From an uncultured Lachnospiraceae bacterium (GTDB taxonomy: Bacteria; Bacillota; Clostridia; Lachnospirales; Lachnospiraceae), in contig CAKRPI010000055.1 of NCBI GenBank assembly GCA_934376945.1, forward strand, positions 1 through 14,548: DNA of 14,548 nucleotides, written 5' to 3'. Of this stretch, positions 6,675 through 13,017 are shown piece by piece. Within the stretch, counting starts at the first letter, position 1. Each line of letters opens with the position of its first letter. The position numbers were made by a program, and so were the translations under genes. The notes beneath the pieces are model-generated. The model did not search any database. It was not told the origin of the DNA and worked only from the letters and a program-made list of their open reading frames with translations.

Positions 6675-7529
6675 CTATTTCACTGCTCCTGCAGTCAAAC
6701 CACTGATAAAACTCTTCTGCATAAAGATAAATGCTACAATCAACGGAACGGACGCAACCAGCGAAGCTGCCATCATATCATTCCATGCAATTCGATAATA
6801 TCCATTCATTTCTGCGATTGCCACCGCCGCCGTCTTCAGTTTATCATTCGTAAGTAAAATCGCGGCAAACATATATTCATTCCAACAGGTAATAAATGCA
6901 TAGATTGCCGATGACACAAGCCCTGGTCTTACAAGCGGCAGCGTGATTTTCAAAAAGGTCTGTATCCTTGATGCTCCGTCAATTGCTGCCTGCTCGTCCA
7001 GATCAACAGGAATAGTTCTGTAATATCCAACCATCATCCACGAACAAAATGGAATCGTAAAGGAAATATATACCACACACAGACCCGGGAGGGAATTTCC
7101 CAGTCCGTAAATGCTGAGGATCTTGTAATATGGCACAAGAAGCATGATAGAAGGAAACATCTGAGTCATTAATATGAACGATAAAAATGTTTTCTTTCCT
7201 CTGAAATTGAATCGTGTTGCTCCATACCCTGTCAGTGCCGATGCAACCAGCGCCACAAGCACTGCTATCAATGTAACAATCAGGCTGTTTCCAAAATATC
7301 TTATAAAATCATAATCTCTCCAGATACGTATGAAAGAAGTTGCCACCGGTGCCTGCGGTAAAATTGCTCCATTCATCTGATAAATCTCTGCATCGTCTTT
7401 CACTGCTGTGATTGCCATCCACAGGATCGGAAAGATAACCATACAAGCTCCGGCTATCATGATAAAATACGAGAGAATTCCCTGGGCAGTTTTATGCCTT
7501 GCTACAGAGCTGTTTTTTTTCTTACTCAT
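6675..7529 (-). CDS. ABC sugar permease, MalG/UgpE type
   Basis: A 284-residue inner-membrane permease with about six hydrophobic segments. The cytoplasmic EAA loop that docks the ATPase reads DEQAAIDGASRIQTFLKITLP (around 178-198), including the conserved DGA (184-186). The N-terminal half has the MalG-type segment ILWMAITAVKDD and a periplasmic-side region around YFGNSLIVT. It forms a heterodimer with the preceding permease. The ATG at 7529 overlaps the end of that gene by 8 nt. Its AGGAGG lies 13 nt away, so translational coupling probably matters. No ATPase gene is present in the window; clostridial and bacillar CUT1 transporters commonly share an MsmX-type ATPase. Confidence 0.93.
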   Translation of the reverse strand: MSKKKNSSVARHKTAQGILSYFIMIAGACMVIFPILWMAITAVKDDAEIYQMNGAILPQAPVATSFIRIWRDYDFIRYFGNSLIVTLIAVLVALVASALTGYGATRFNFRGKKTFLSFILMTQMFPSIMLLVPYYKILSIYGLGNSLPGLCVVYISFTIPFCSWMMVGYYRTIPVDLDEQAAIDGASRIQTFLKITLPLVRPGLVSSAIYAFITCWNEYMFAAILLTNDKLKTAAVAIAEMNGYYRIAWNDMMAASLVASVPLIVAFIFMQKSFISGLTAGAVK

Positions 7530-8397
7530 TGCTGTCCATTATCCTCCTCATAATTTTACTGATCAGCCAGCAAACGATAAACACGATACCGGCCCCCGCC
7601 GCTGCAGTACCATAATTGTGATAGGTAAAAGCCTCTTTCTGAATAGAAATACTCACGGTAGAGGTCGTGTTTCCAGGACCTCCATCTGTAAGAAGCTTGA
7701 TAATCGTATAATGCTTGAACCACCATACGGTATCCAGTATTACAGCTGTCGCAATTACCGGTTTAATCGTTGGAACCGTAATTTTAAAGAAAGTCTGCCA
7801 TTTATTAGCTCCATCCAGATCTGCCGCTTCATATATATCTTCCGGTACGCTTTGAAGTCCTGCCATGATATTTACCATGATTAATGCATAGCCTTTCCAG
7901 ATACAAACTACAGCAAGAATAATAAATGCCATAGAAGTACTCAGCCATGCCTGATTTTTCTGAATAATCCCGAACCGGAGCAGAATCGTATTAAACACGC
8001 CATAATTTGCATTAAAAATCCATTTATACAGCAATGCCACAACTACATCCGGCAACAGCCACGGTATAATCAAAATGGTGCGAAACGCCGATACCCCCGG
8101 CCTTTTTTTGTTCATTGCCAGCGCAAGTACTGTTCCAAGAACAAGATGTCCGGCAACAACTACTACCGTAAATTCAAACGTTGTCAGAAGGCTTTTTACC
8201 ATATTTCCATTTTTAAAAATAGAAATATAATTTTTCAGCCCGACAAAATCCCATCTTGTCGTCAGGTTCGTATCCAGAACACTCAAATACAATGCATAAC
8301 AGATTGGGTATACGACCAGCGCTGCGAGCAAAATAAACACAGGTGCTATAAACAAATACGGCGTCATATTAAATCTGTTTTTTGTCTTATTTGTCAC
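7522..8397 (-). CDS. ABC sugar permease, MalF/UgpA type
   Basis: A 291-residue membrane protein with about six transmembrane segments, the first at YLFIAPVFILLAALVVYPI (14-32). The EAA loop reads EAADLDGANKWQTFFKITVP (190-209). The start is set at GTG 8397 because GGGAGG lies about 10 nt upstream; the earlier ATG at 8427, which overlaps the dehydratase gene, has no ribosome site and would add ten uncharacteristic residues. With the following MalG-type permease it forms the channel of a CUT1-family sugar importer. It lies directly after the dehydratase gene in the operon, so import and first catabolic step are expressed together. Confidence 0.9.
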   Translation of the reverse strand: MTNKTKNRFNMTPYLFIAPVFILLAALVVYPICYALYLSVLDTNLTTRWDFVGLKNYISIFKNGNMVKSLLTTFEFTVVVVAGHLVLGTVLALAMNKKRPGVSAFRTILIIPWLLPDVVVALLYKWIFNANYGVFNTILLRFGIIQKNQAWLSTSMAFIILAVVCIWKGYALIMVNIMAGLQSVPEDIYEAADLDGANKWQTFFKITVPTIKPVIATAVILDTVWWFKHYTIIKLLTDGGPGNTTSTVSISIQKEAFTYHNYGTAAAGAGIVFIVCWLISKIMRRIMDSNE

Positions 8398-8420
8398 TTG
8401 CGAAAATCCTCCCTCTGCTT

Positions 8421-9587
8421 CTACCATTCACCAAATGAATGATCATCAGCAAACATGACTCTCGGCGTCTCCCAACGTCCGTCAATCTGATTTTCCTTAA
8501 TTCCCGCTTCATCAATTTCGATTCCCATTCCTGGTCCTTCCGGAATCGAAATATATCCGTCGACAATCTCAAACGGTTTTTTAAGATATGGTCCACCAAG
8601 ATCCCACCCATCCTCAAACGATGGATGCTCCTGAGCTGTAAAATTCGGAATGACCGTATCTACCTGCAGACACGCAGCCAGCGCCAGCGGTCCTAACGGA
8701 TTATGCGGAGCCATAGAGCAAAAATACGTTTCTCCCATCGCCGCAATTTTCATAACCTGTGAGATACCTCCAGCATGACATAAATCCGGCTGAAGTACAT
8801 TTGCAGCCTGCTTTTCAAGTATCTCCCGAAACTCGAACGTCGTAAATTTTCGTTCTCCGGTCGCAATCGGAATCGTTGTCATCCGCGCTACCTTAGCCAT
8901 CGCATCTACGTTTTCCGGAAGTACTGGTTCTTCTACAAACATCAGACCGTACGGCTCCAGTTCCCTGCACAGCCATGGCGCCATTGCTGGTGACACACGT
9001 CCATGAAAATCTACAGCCAGATCAATGTCATCTCCGATTGCTGCTCGAATTTCTGCAATTCTCTCTACAAACCTGGTTACCATCGCCGGCGTTTCGATAT
9101 GACGATACGGGCATATGAATGGTGTCTTTAAAGACTTAAAACCACGCGCAACCTTTTTCTTTGCATGTTCAACAAGAAGATCACGGCACTCACGTTCTTC
9201 CATATCTGTGTAATCTACGTTGCCAAAAATATGTGCATACATCCGAATCCGCTCTCTTGATTTTCCGCCAAGAAGCTGCCACACTGGAACATTCAGCCAT
9301 TTTCCTTTGATGTCCCACAGTGCCTGCTCAATTCCGCTGATTGCACTGTATACAGCCGCGCCTCCACGATAAAAACCACCTGCATACATCAGCTTATATA
9401 AATATTCGATATTTCTCGGATCCTCACCGATAATCATATCTTTCAGTGAATCCACCGCTGCAGCCGTCACGAGATTTCTTCCTTCCAGATCTGCCTCACC
9501 CCAACCGACGATTCCCTCATCCGTTGATACTTTTACAAAAATCCATCTTGGTTTTACATGAAATGTCTCTACACTCGTAATCTTCAT
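8421..9587 (-). CDS. dgoD: Enolase-superfamily sugar-acid dehydratase, D-galactonate dehydratase-like
   Basis: A 388-residue mandelate racemase/enolase-superfamily protein, close in length to E. coli DgoD (about 382) and resembling it, from memory, along its whole length. The N-terminal capping domain has RWIFVKVSTDEGIVGWGE and GFYRGG. In the barrel, DFHGRVS (193-199) provides metal ligand Asp193 and catalytic His195. EEP supplies Glu219 and GER supplies Glu245. APHNPLGP carries His295, and Glu320 follows. These match the DgoD set. The Lys region FKSLKTP (150-156) differs from DgoD's FKLNG, so another aldonate is possible. Product would be a 2-keto-3-deoxy-aldonate, fed to the kinase encoded next upstream. 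AGGAG precedes the ATG. It lies 34 nt after the kinase gene. Confidence 0.88.
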   Translation of the reverse strand: MKITSVETFHVKPRWIFVKVSTDEGIVGWGEADLEGRNLVTAAAVDSLKDMIIGEDPRNIEYLYKLMYAGGFYRGGAAVYSAISGIEQALWDIKGKWLNVPVWQLLGGKSRERIRMYAHIFGNVDYTDMEERECRDLLVEHAKKKVARGFKSLKTPFICPYRHIETPAMVTRFVERIAEIRAAIGDDIDLAVDFHGRVSPAMAPWLCRELEPYGLMFVEEPVLPENVDAMAKVARMTTIPIATGERKFTTFEFREILEKQAANVLQPDLCHAGGISQVMKIAAMGETYFCSMAPHNPLGPLALAACLQVDTVIPNFTAQEHPSFEDGWDLGGPYLKKPFEIVDGYISIPEGPGMGIEIDEAGIKENQIDGRWETPRVMFADDHSFGEW

Positions 9588-9621
9588 CTTCGTTTTCTCC
9601 TGTTATTTATCTGTTTTCACG

Positions 9622-10644
9622 TTATCTTTGTACTCTTCCTGACCCGTTTCCCTGCATCAGATTGTTTACATCCTGCAAAGATACCAGATTAAAATCATAC
9701 TCAAGTGTATGTTTCAAACACGATGCGGCAACTGCAAAATTTACTGCCTGCTGTGATGAATATTCACTGTTCAGCGCATATATCAGCGCTCCTGCAAAAG
9801 AATCTCCACCACCAACCCGGTCTACAATCTGAATCGTATATTCCGGTGAAAAATAACTGTTTCCATTCTGGTACAGCATGCCGCCCCACTTATTTACACT
9901 TGCGGAAAGACTTTTTCTAAGTGTGATTGCAACCGTTTTGATTCCGAATCTTTCTGACAACTGCTTCGCCACACTCACATATCCTTCCTGACTGAGTTCA
10001 CCTTTTGTCACATCTGAACCTTCTGCTTTGATTCCAAAAACATCTGCTGCATCTGATTCATTTGCTATGCAGATATCGACATACTGCATTAATTTTCCCA
10101 TGACCTTATTCGCTTCTTCTTCTGACCAGAGCTTCTTCCTGAAATTCAGATCGCAACTCACAGTAATCTGATTTTTTCTGCAAATCTTCAATGCATCCTC
10201 GCAGATTTCCGCGCACTCATTTCCAAGTGCCGGTGTAATTCCTGTAAAATGAAACCAGTTACATCCATCCAGAATTCGATCCCAGTCAAAATCACTGCGC
10301 TGTGCAAGTGCGATAGAAGAATTCGCTCTGTCATACAGAACCTTCGACGGTCTCTGTGACACCCCTTTTTCTACATAATAGACACCAAGCCTTGGGCCTC
10401 CGTAAATTATATTTTCCGTACCAACCTGGTATTTTCTTAATTCCTGCTCTGCCATATGCCCCAAGTCATTGTCTGGTAATTTACTCACAAATTCTGACTG
10501 CATTCCAAAATTTGCAATTGATACTGCCACATTTGCCTCGCCGCCTGCAAAAGAAACCTCCAGACTCTGCGCCTGCCGCAGTTTCAAATACCCCTGTGGA
10601 TTCAGTCTCATCATAATCTCACCAAATGAAACTACCTTTTTCAC
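9622..10644 (-). CDS. kdgK: PfkB-family sugar kinase, probable 2-keto-3-deoxygluconate/galactonate kinase
   Basis: A 340-residue ribokinase-fold enzyme. The N-terminal signature SFAGGEANVAVSIANFG (31-47) is the PfkB substrate-side motif. The C-terminal motif DRVGGGDSFAGALIYAL (275-291) contains the catalytic base Asp281 and anion hole. It phosphorylates the 2-keto-3-deoxy sugar acid from the neighbouring dehydratase at C6, giving the substrate of the neighbouring aldolase. Family members of this type are annotated KdgK. The start is GTG at 10644, overlapping the aldolase stop as GTGA, with GGAGG about 10 nt upstream inside the aldolase gene; the two are translationally coupled. The last ten residues (GNGSGRVQR) are a low-complexity tail. 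Confidence 0.9.
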   Translation of the reverse strand: MKKVVSFGEIMMRLNPQGYLKLRQAQSLEVSFAGGEANVAVSIANFGMQSEFVSKLPDNDLGHMAEQELRKYQVGTENIIYGGPRLGVYYVEKGVSQRPSKVLYDRANSSIALAQRSDFDWDRILDGCNWFHFTGITPALGNECAEICEDALKICRKNQITVSCDLNFRKKLWSEEEANKVMGKLMQYVDICIANESDAADVFGIKAEGSDVTKGELSQEGYVSVAKQLSERFGIKTVAITLRKSLSASVNKWGGMLYQNGNSYFSPEYTIQIVDRVGGGDSFAGALIYALNSEYSSQQAVNFAVAASCLKHTLEYDFNLVSLQDVNNLMQGNGSGRVQR

Positions 10645-11300
10645 TCTTTCTTTCCTCCGATACTCTGTACAAGTGCCTCAGCGGTTTCCTTTATTTTTTC
10701 AAACTCGCCTCCTGCAATCCACTTTGGATTCACAAGATCTCCTCCGACTCCGACTCCAGACGCTCCCGCTTTCATAAACTGTGCAATATTTTTTTCATTG
10801 ACTCCTCCAACTGCAAGAAGCGGAATATGATTGATCGGACTACGGATCGCTTTAATATAAGCCGCTCCGAGATTTGCCGCCGGGAAAATCTTCACAAAAT
10901 CTGCTCCGTACTCAGCAGCCTCCACAGCCTCCGTTGCTGTCATCGCTCCTGGCATGGAAACCATCTCCTTTCTTATGGTTTCCTGAATTACTTCTCGTTT
11001 GACATTCGGAGAAACGATAAACTGAGCTCCCACTTCGGCTGCCATATCAACCTGCTCCATTGTAAGCACCGTACCAGCGCCGCAGTACATCCTGCCTTCA
11101 AATTTACTGCGCACCATTTTTATATTCGCGCAGGTTTTTTCCCAATTCTCCGGATTTTTCTGATCGAACGTGAACTCCATCAGAGCAATTCCTCCGGATA
11201 AAAGTGCTTCTGTCAGTTTTCTGCAATCTTCGCCATACACATTACGGACAATGGCTATTACTTTTTTTTCTTTTACTTTTTTTATAATTTCCTCCCGCAC
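10641..11300 (-). CDS. eda: KDPG/KDPGal (2-keto-3-deoxy-6-phosphoaldonate) aldolase
   Basis: A 219-residue class I aldolase of the KDPG/KHG family. MEFTF (41-45) carries the catalytic Glu42. CGAGTVLT (73-80) and PGAMTATE (117-124) form phosphate and carboxylate contacts. FVKIFPA (135-141) holds the Schiff-base Lys137. GGVNEKN and VGVGGDL complete the phosphate site. It splits the phosphorylated 2-keto-3-deoxy acid into pyruvate and glyceraldehyde-3-phosphate. The GTG start at 11300 has AAAGGAGGAGG upstream. The VOC-like domain that I recall being fused to this enzyme in other Firmicutes is encoded separately just before it, 24 nt away. Whether gluco- or galacto-isomers are preferred is not visible. 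Confidence 0.93.
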   Translation of the reverse strand: MREEIIKKVKEKKVIAIVRNVYGEDCRKLTEALLSGGIALMEFTFDQKNPENWEKTCANIKMVRSKFEGRMYCGAGTVLTMEQVDMAAEVGAQFIVSPNVKREVIQETIRKEMVSMPGAMTATEAVEAAEYGADFVKIFPAANLGAAYIKAIRSPINHIPLLAVGGVNEKNIAQFMKAGASGVGVGGDLVNPKWIAGGEFEKIKETAEALVQSIGGKKE

Positions 11301-11324
11301 TTTTCCTCCTCCTTTGAGTATTTG

Positions 11325-11666
11325 CTACAGTGTAAGATGAATCGCAAATCCTGCATATTCTTCGTCTACATAAATTACTTTTATCTTTCCATCCTCATTA
11401 AGCTGAATACTATCCATATCGAATGAAATACCCCGTTTTCCAAAATCTTTCATTGCCTCTTCTATCGATGCAACCTGAAAACCGATATGTCCATATGTTC
11501 CACGGCCATTTTCTTTCATTACTTCTATCAGTGTTCCGCTAAACACCGACATCCTTCCATTTTTTACGTCAACTCCCAAAAGTCCGGAAAATAATTTTGC
11601 TATTTTTAGTGCTTCTTCCTCAGAAGTCGCATTAATACCTATGTGCTTTATTGTTATCCCGTTCAT
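11325..11666 (-). CDS. Small VOC (glyoxalase-like) protein, free-standing partner of the aldolase
   Basis: A 113-residue protein with two babbab-type repeats of the vicinal oxygen chelate fold. ITIKHIGINATSEEEAL opens the first, and YGHIGFQVASIEEAM (58-72) the second. Candidate metal ligands are His8, Glu48 and His60, with FAIHLTL (107-113, His110) at the end. The sequence closely recalls the C-terminal domain attached to KDPG aldolase in several gut Firmicutes, and here it is separate and precedes the aldolase gene. It is the first gene of the operon. GGAG lies 7-8 nt before the ATG. Function is unproved; it may be a subunit or an epimerase/isomerase-like accessory for the keto-deoxy acid. 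Confidence 0.8.
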   Translation of the reverse strand: MNGITIKHIGINATSEEEALKIAKLFSGLLGVDVKNGRMSVFSGTLIEVMKENGRGTYGHIGFQVASIEEAMKDFGKRGISFDMDSIQLNEDGKIKVIYVDEEYAGFAIHLTL

Positions 11667-11707
11667 TCTATTCTCCTTTCTTTTGTTTTATTTCTCTTGT
11701 TTCATTC

Positions 11708-11726
11708 TTTGAAACGTTGTTTTATC
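11708..11726. promoter_or_regulatory. KdgR-like (IclR-family) operator at the operon head
   Basis: TTTGAAACGTTGTTTTATC agrees at 16 of 19 positions with AATRAAAYRNYRTTTYATT, the KdgR box as I remember it from enterobacteria. Its half-sites GAAAC and GTTTT are separated by 3 nt. A further GTTTC at 11699-11703 forms an inverted repeat with the GAAAC half. The site lies about 13-31 nt downstream of the predicted transcription start of the sugar operon, where a repressor would block elongation or open-complex formation. The divergent IclR gene is the obvious candidate for the binding protein. Inferred, not proven. Confidence 0.55.
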
Positions 11727-11745
11727 TAGTAAATTTCTTGTCGTA

Positions 11746-11774
11746 AATATACTACTATACTTATTCAATGTCAA
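11746..11774 (-). promoter_or_regulatory. Sigma-A promoter of the sugar-acid operon
   Basis: On the minus strand TTGACA (11774-11769) and TATATT (11751-11746) are separated by exactly 17 nt. The -35 is a perfect match and the -10 has one mismatch. Transcription would begin near 11740, leaving a leader of about 75 nt before the VOC gene. Confidence 0.8.
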
Positions 11775-11791
11775 TATGTTTTTGTAAGTTT

Positions 11792-11805
11792 TGTCGTTTT
11801 CGACA
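11792..11805. promoter_or_regulatory. Perfect palindrome TGTCG-TTTT-CGACA between divergent promoters
   Basis: A 5-bp perfect inverted repeat with a 4-nt centre lies upstream of the -35 of the minus-strand promoter (centred about 59 nt before its start). TTGTCGT recurs at 11738-11744, close to the predicted start. It could be a second regulator site for IclR or another factor. The evidence is symmetry and position only. Confidence 0.35.
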
Positions 11806-11897
11806 TTTTTCGCATTATATTTTTGTTTAGTTTTTACGCTTTCTTTTTCCTACCTTTTTATTCATTCGTTATTTTTATTTCTTTTTCTATTTAACTA

Positions 11898-11926
11898 TTG
11901 AATTTTAGGAAATAATTGGTTACAAT
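11898..11926 (+). promoter_or_regulatory. Sigma-A promoter of the IclR-family regulator gene
   Basis: TTGAAT (11898-11903) and TACAAT (11921-11926) are spaced by 17 nt. The start would fall near 11933, about 20 nt before the regulator's ATG, so the leader is very short. The rest of the 287-nt spacer (11667-11953) is AT-rich and holds the divergent promoter and operator candidates. Confidence 0.7.
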
Positions 11927-11953
11927 TTTCTAATCAATACAAAGGAGGCTGAA

Positions 11954-12739
11954 ATGGAAACTACGAACGTCCGCCTTGTAGACCGTACTTTTGATGTCCT
12001 TGAAGCATTATCCTGGTACCCGGAAGGTACTTCTATTGCGGTTCTGACAGAAAAAACCGGAATACACAAATCAACCATTTATCGACTTTTAAATACCCTG
12101 ATTAATCGAGGATATATTGTAAAAGATGAAGAAAACAGCATCTATCGAATGACTCTGCGAACCTATCAAATCGGCAGCCGTGCAGTTCCCGGTTTTGATT
12201 TATTGACACTTTCTCTTGATTATTTGAAGAATCTGTGCCGTAGTTCTCATGAAGCAGTTCATCTCGCGATTCCGGATGGATCTTCTATTGTATATTTATT
12301 CAAAGAAGTGGCTTCTGAAAATGTAATACGAATTGCCTCTCAGACGGGTTCCCGTAATTATATGTATTACACCGGACTCGGGAAAGCATTGCTGGCCACC
12401 ATGTCAGAGCCGGAAGTGAGAGAAGTATGGGAGCATTCAGAAATCGTCCAATATACGCCTTCTACTATTACGAAATATTCGGATCTCCTAAAAGAACTGG
12501 AATTGATCCGATCACGAGGATATGCCATTGATAATGAAGAACACGAGGCCGGAATTGGCTGTATTGCCGATGTCATCCGAGACTCAAACAACAAAGCAGT
12601 GGCTGCACTCAGTATTTCTACCCTTGTTTCTCGAATGGATCAGGCTTTTCTGGAAGAAAATGTACCTCGCCTGAAAAAAACAGTCAGTCAAATTTCAAGT
12701 ATTCTCGGACACATTCCTGAAAATACCTCTATATCCTAA
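11954..12739 (+). CDS. IclR-family transcriptional regulator
   Basis: A 261-residue cytoplasmic regulator. Residues 5-65 form the winged helix (RTFDVLEALSWYPEG, then IAVLTEKTGIHKSTIYRLLNTLINRGYIV). The C-terminal part (about 80-255) is the IclR effector domain, with GSRNYMYYTGLGKALLA and EHEAGIGCIADVIRD, the latter holding the ligand-pocket Gly/Cys region. AAAGGAGG sits 5 nt before the ATG. It is divergent from the sugar-acid operon, and a KdgR-like operator lies by the operon promoter. IclR-type KdgR proteins respond to 2-keto-3-deoxygluconate, so a keto-deoxy intermediate is the likely effector (inference). Confidence 0.93.
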   Translation: METTNVRLVDRTFDVLEALSWYPEGTSIAVLTEKTGIHKSTIYRLLNTLINRGYIVKDEENSIYRMTLRTYQIGSRAVPGFDLLTLSLDYLKNLCRSSHEAVHLAIPDGSSIVYLFKEVASENVIRIASQTGSRNYMYYTGLGKALLATMSEPEVREVWEHSEIVQYTPSTITKYSDLLKELELIRSRGYAIDNEEHEAGIGCIADVIRDSNNKAVAALSISTLVSRMDQAFLEENVPRLKKTVSQISSILGHIPENTSIS

Positions 12740-12768
12740 CTGTATTTTCTATATTTTATTCTTTTTAA

Positions 12769-12837
12769 TTATAAAAGTACGGACTCTCTCCTTTCCATTT
12801 TCTATGCAAAAAGAGATTGACAACCGTACTTTTATAA
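12769..12837. repeat. 14-bp perfect inverted repeat spanning 69 bp
   Basis: TTATAAAAGTACGG (12769-12782) is exactly complementary to 12824-12837, with 41 nt between. The inner part has a weak TCTCT/AGAGA pairing. It lies 30 nt after the IclR stop. The A-tract and T-tract at the arm ends would let the GTACGG/CCGTAC core act as a bidirectional terminator with a large loop. A tiny non-autonomous element or regulatory structure is the alternative. The rest of the 278-nt spacer (12740-13017) is AT-rich and contains the palindrome listed below; I see no gene in it. Confidence 0.6.
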
Positions 12838-12936
12838 CTTATTATGAGTTTATTCCTTTCTTTTAACATTTTATTTTTATCTAATAAATTTCTTAAGACA
12901 AGCTTTTCATTACATTTGTGGAATACTTAATCCCCG

Positions 12937-12951
12937 ATTACATTATGTAAT
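12937..12951. promoter_or_regulatory. Palindrome ATTACAT-T-ATGTAAT upstream of the FGGY kinase
   Basis: A perfect 7-bp inverted repeat around one base, 66 nt before the kinase start. A further half-site, TTCATTACAT, lies at 12906-12915 and is the exact reverse complement of ATGTAATGAA at 12945-12954. Repeated half-sites suggest an operator for a dimeric regulator. No specific regulator family is recognised. Confidence 0.4.
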
Positions 12952-12961
12952 GAATTTTTCT

Positions 12962-12989
12962 TTGTCATTTTCCTTTTTACAAGTACTTT
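12962..12989 (+). promoter_or_regulatory. Weak candidate promoter of the FGGY kinase
   Basis: TTGTCA and TACTTT are spaced by 16 nt. The -35 is good but the -10 is poor. No better pair was found in the spacer. The -10 overlaps an AAGTACTT motif. Confidence 0.25.
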
Positions 12990-13017
12990 TTCAATAAAAT
13001 TTATAGGAGATTATTCC

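Noticed and set aside
7408..7884. 158-codon plus-strand ORF across the two permease genes
   Set aside because: It lies antisense to well-supported permease genes and has no ribosome site or recognisable domain.
8398..8427. ATG at 8427 as start of the MalF-type permease
   Set aside because: It has no ribosome site. GTG at 8397 follows GGGAGG at a normal distance and gives a typical permease N-terminus.
10626..11201. 191-codon plus-strand ORF opposite the KDPG aldolase
   Set aside because: Shadow of the aldolase gene: the minus strand has a full set of aldolase motifs, and the shadow is rich in Cys, His and Ser with no family resemblance.
11708..11726. Catabolite-responsive element (CcpA site) at the operon head
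   Set aside because: The sequence is one base short of the TGNAANCG core, whereas it fits the KdgR-like pattern well.
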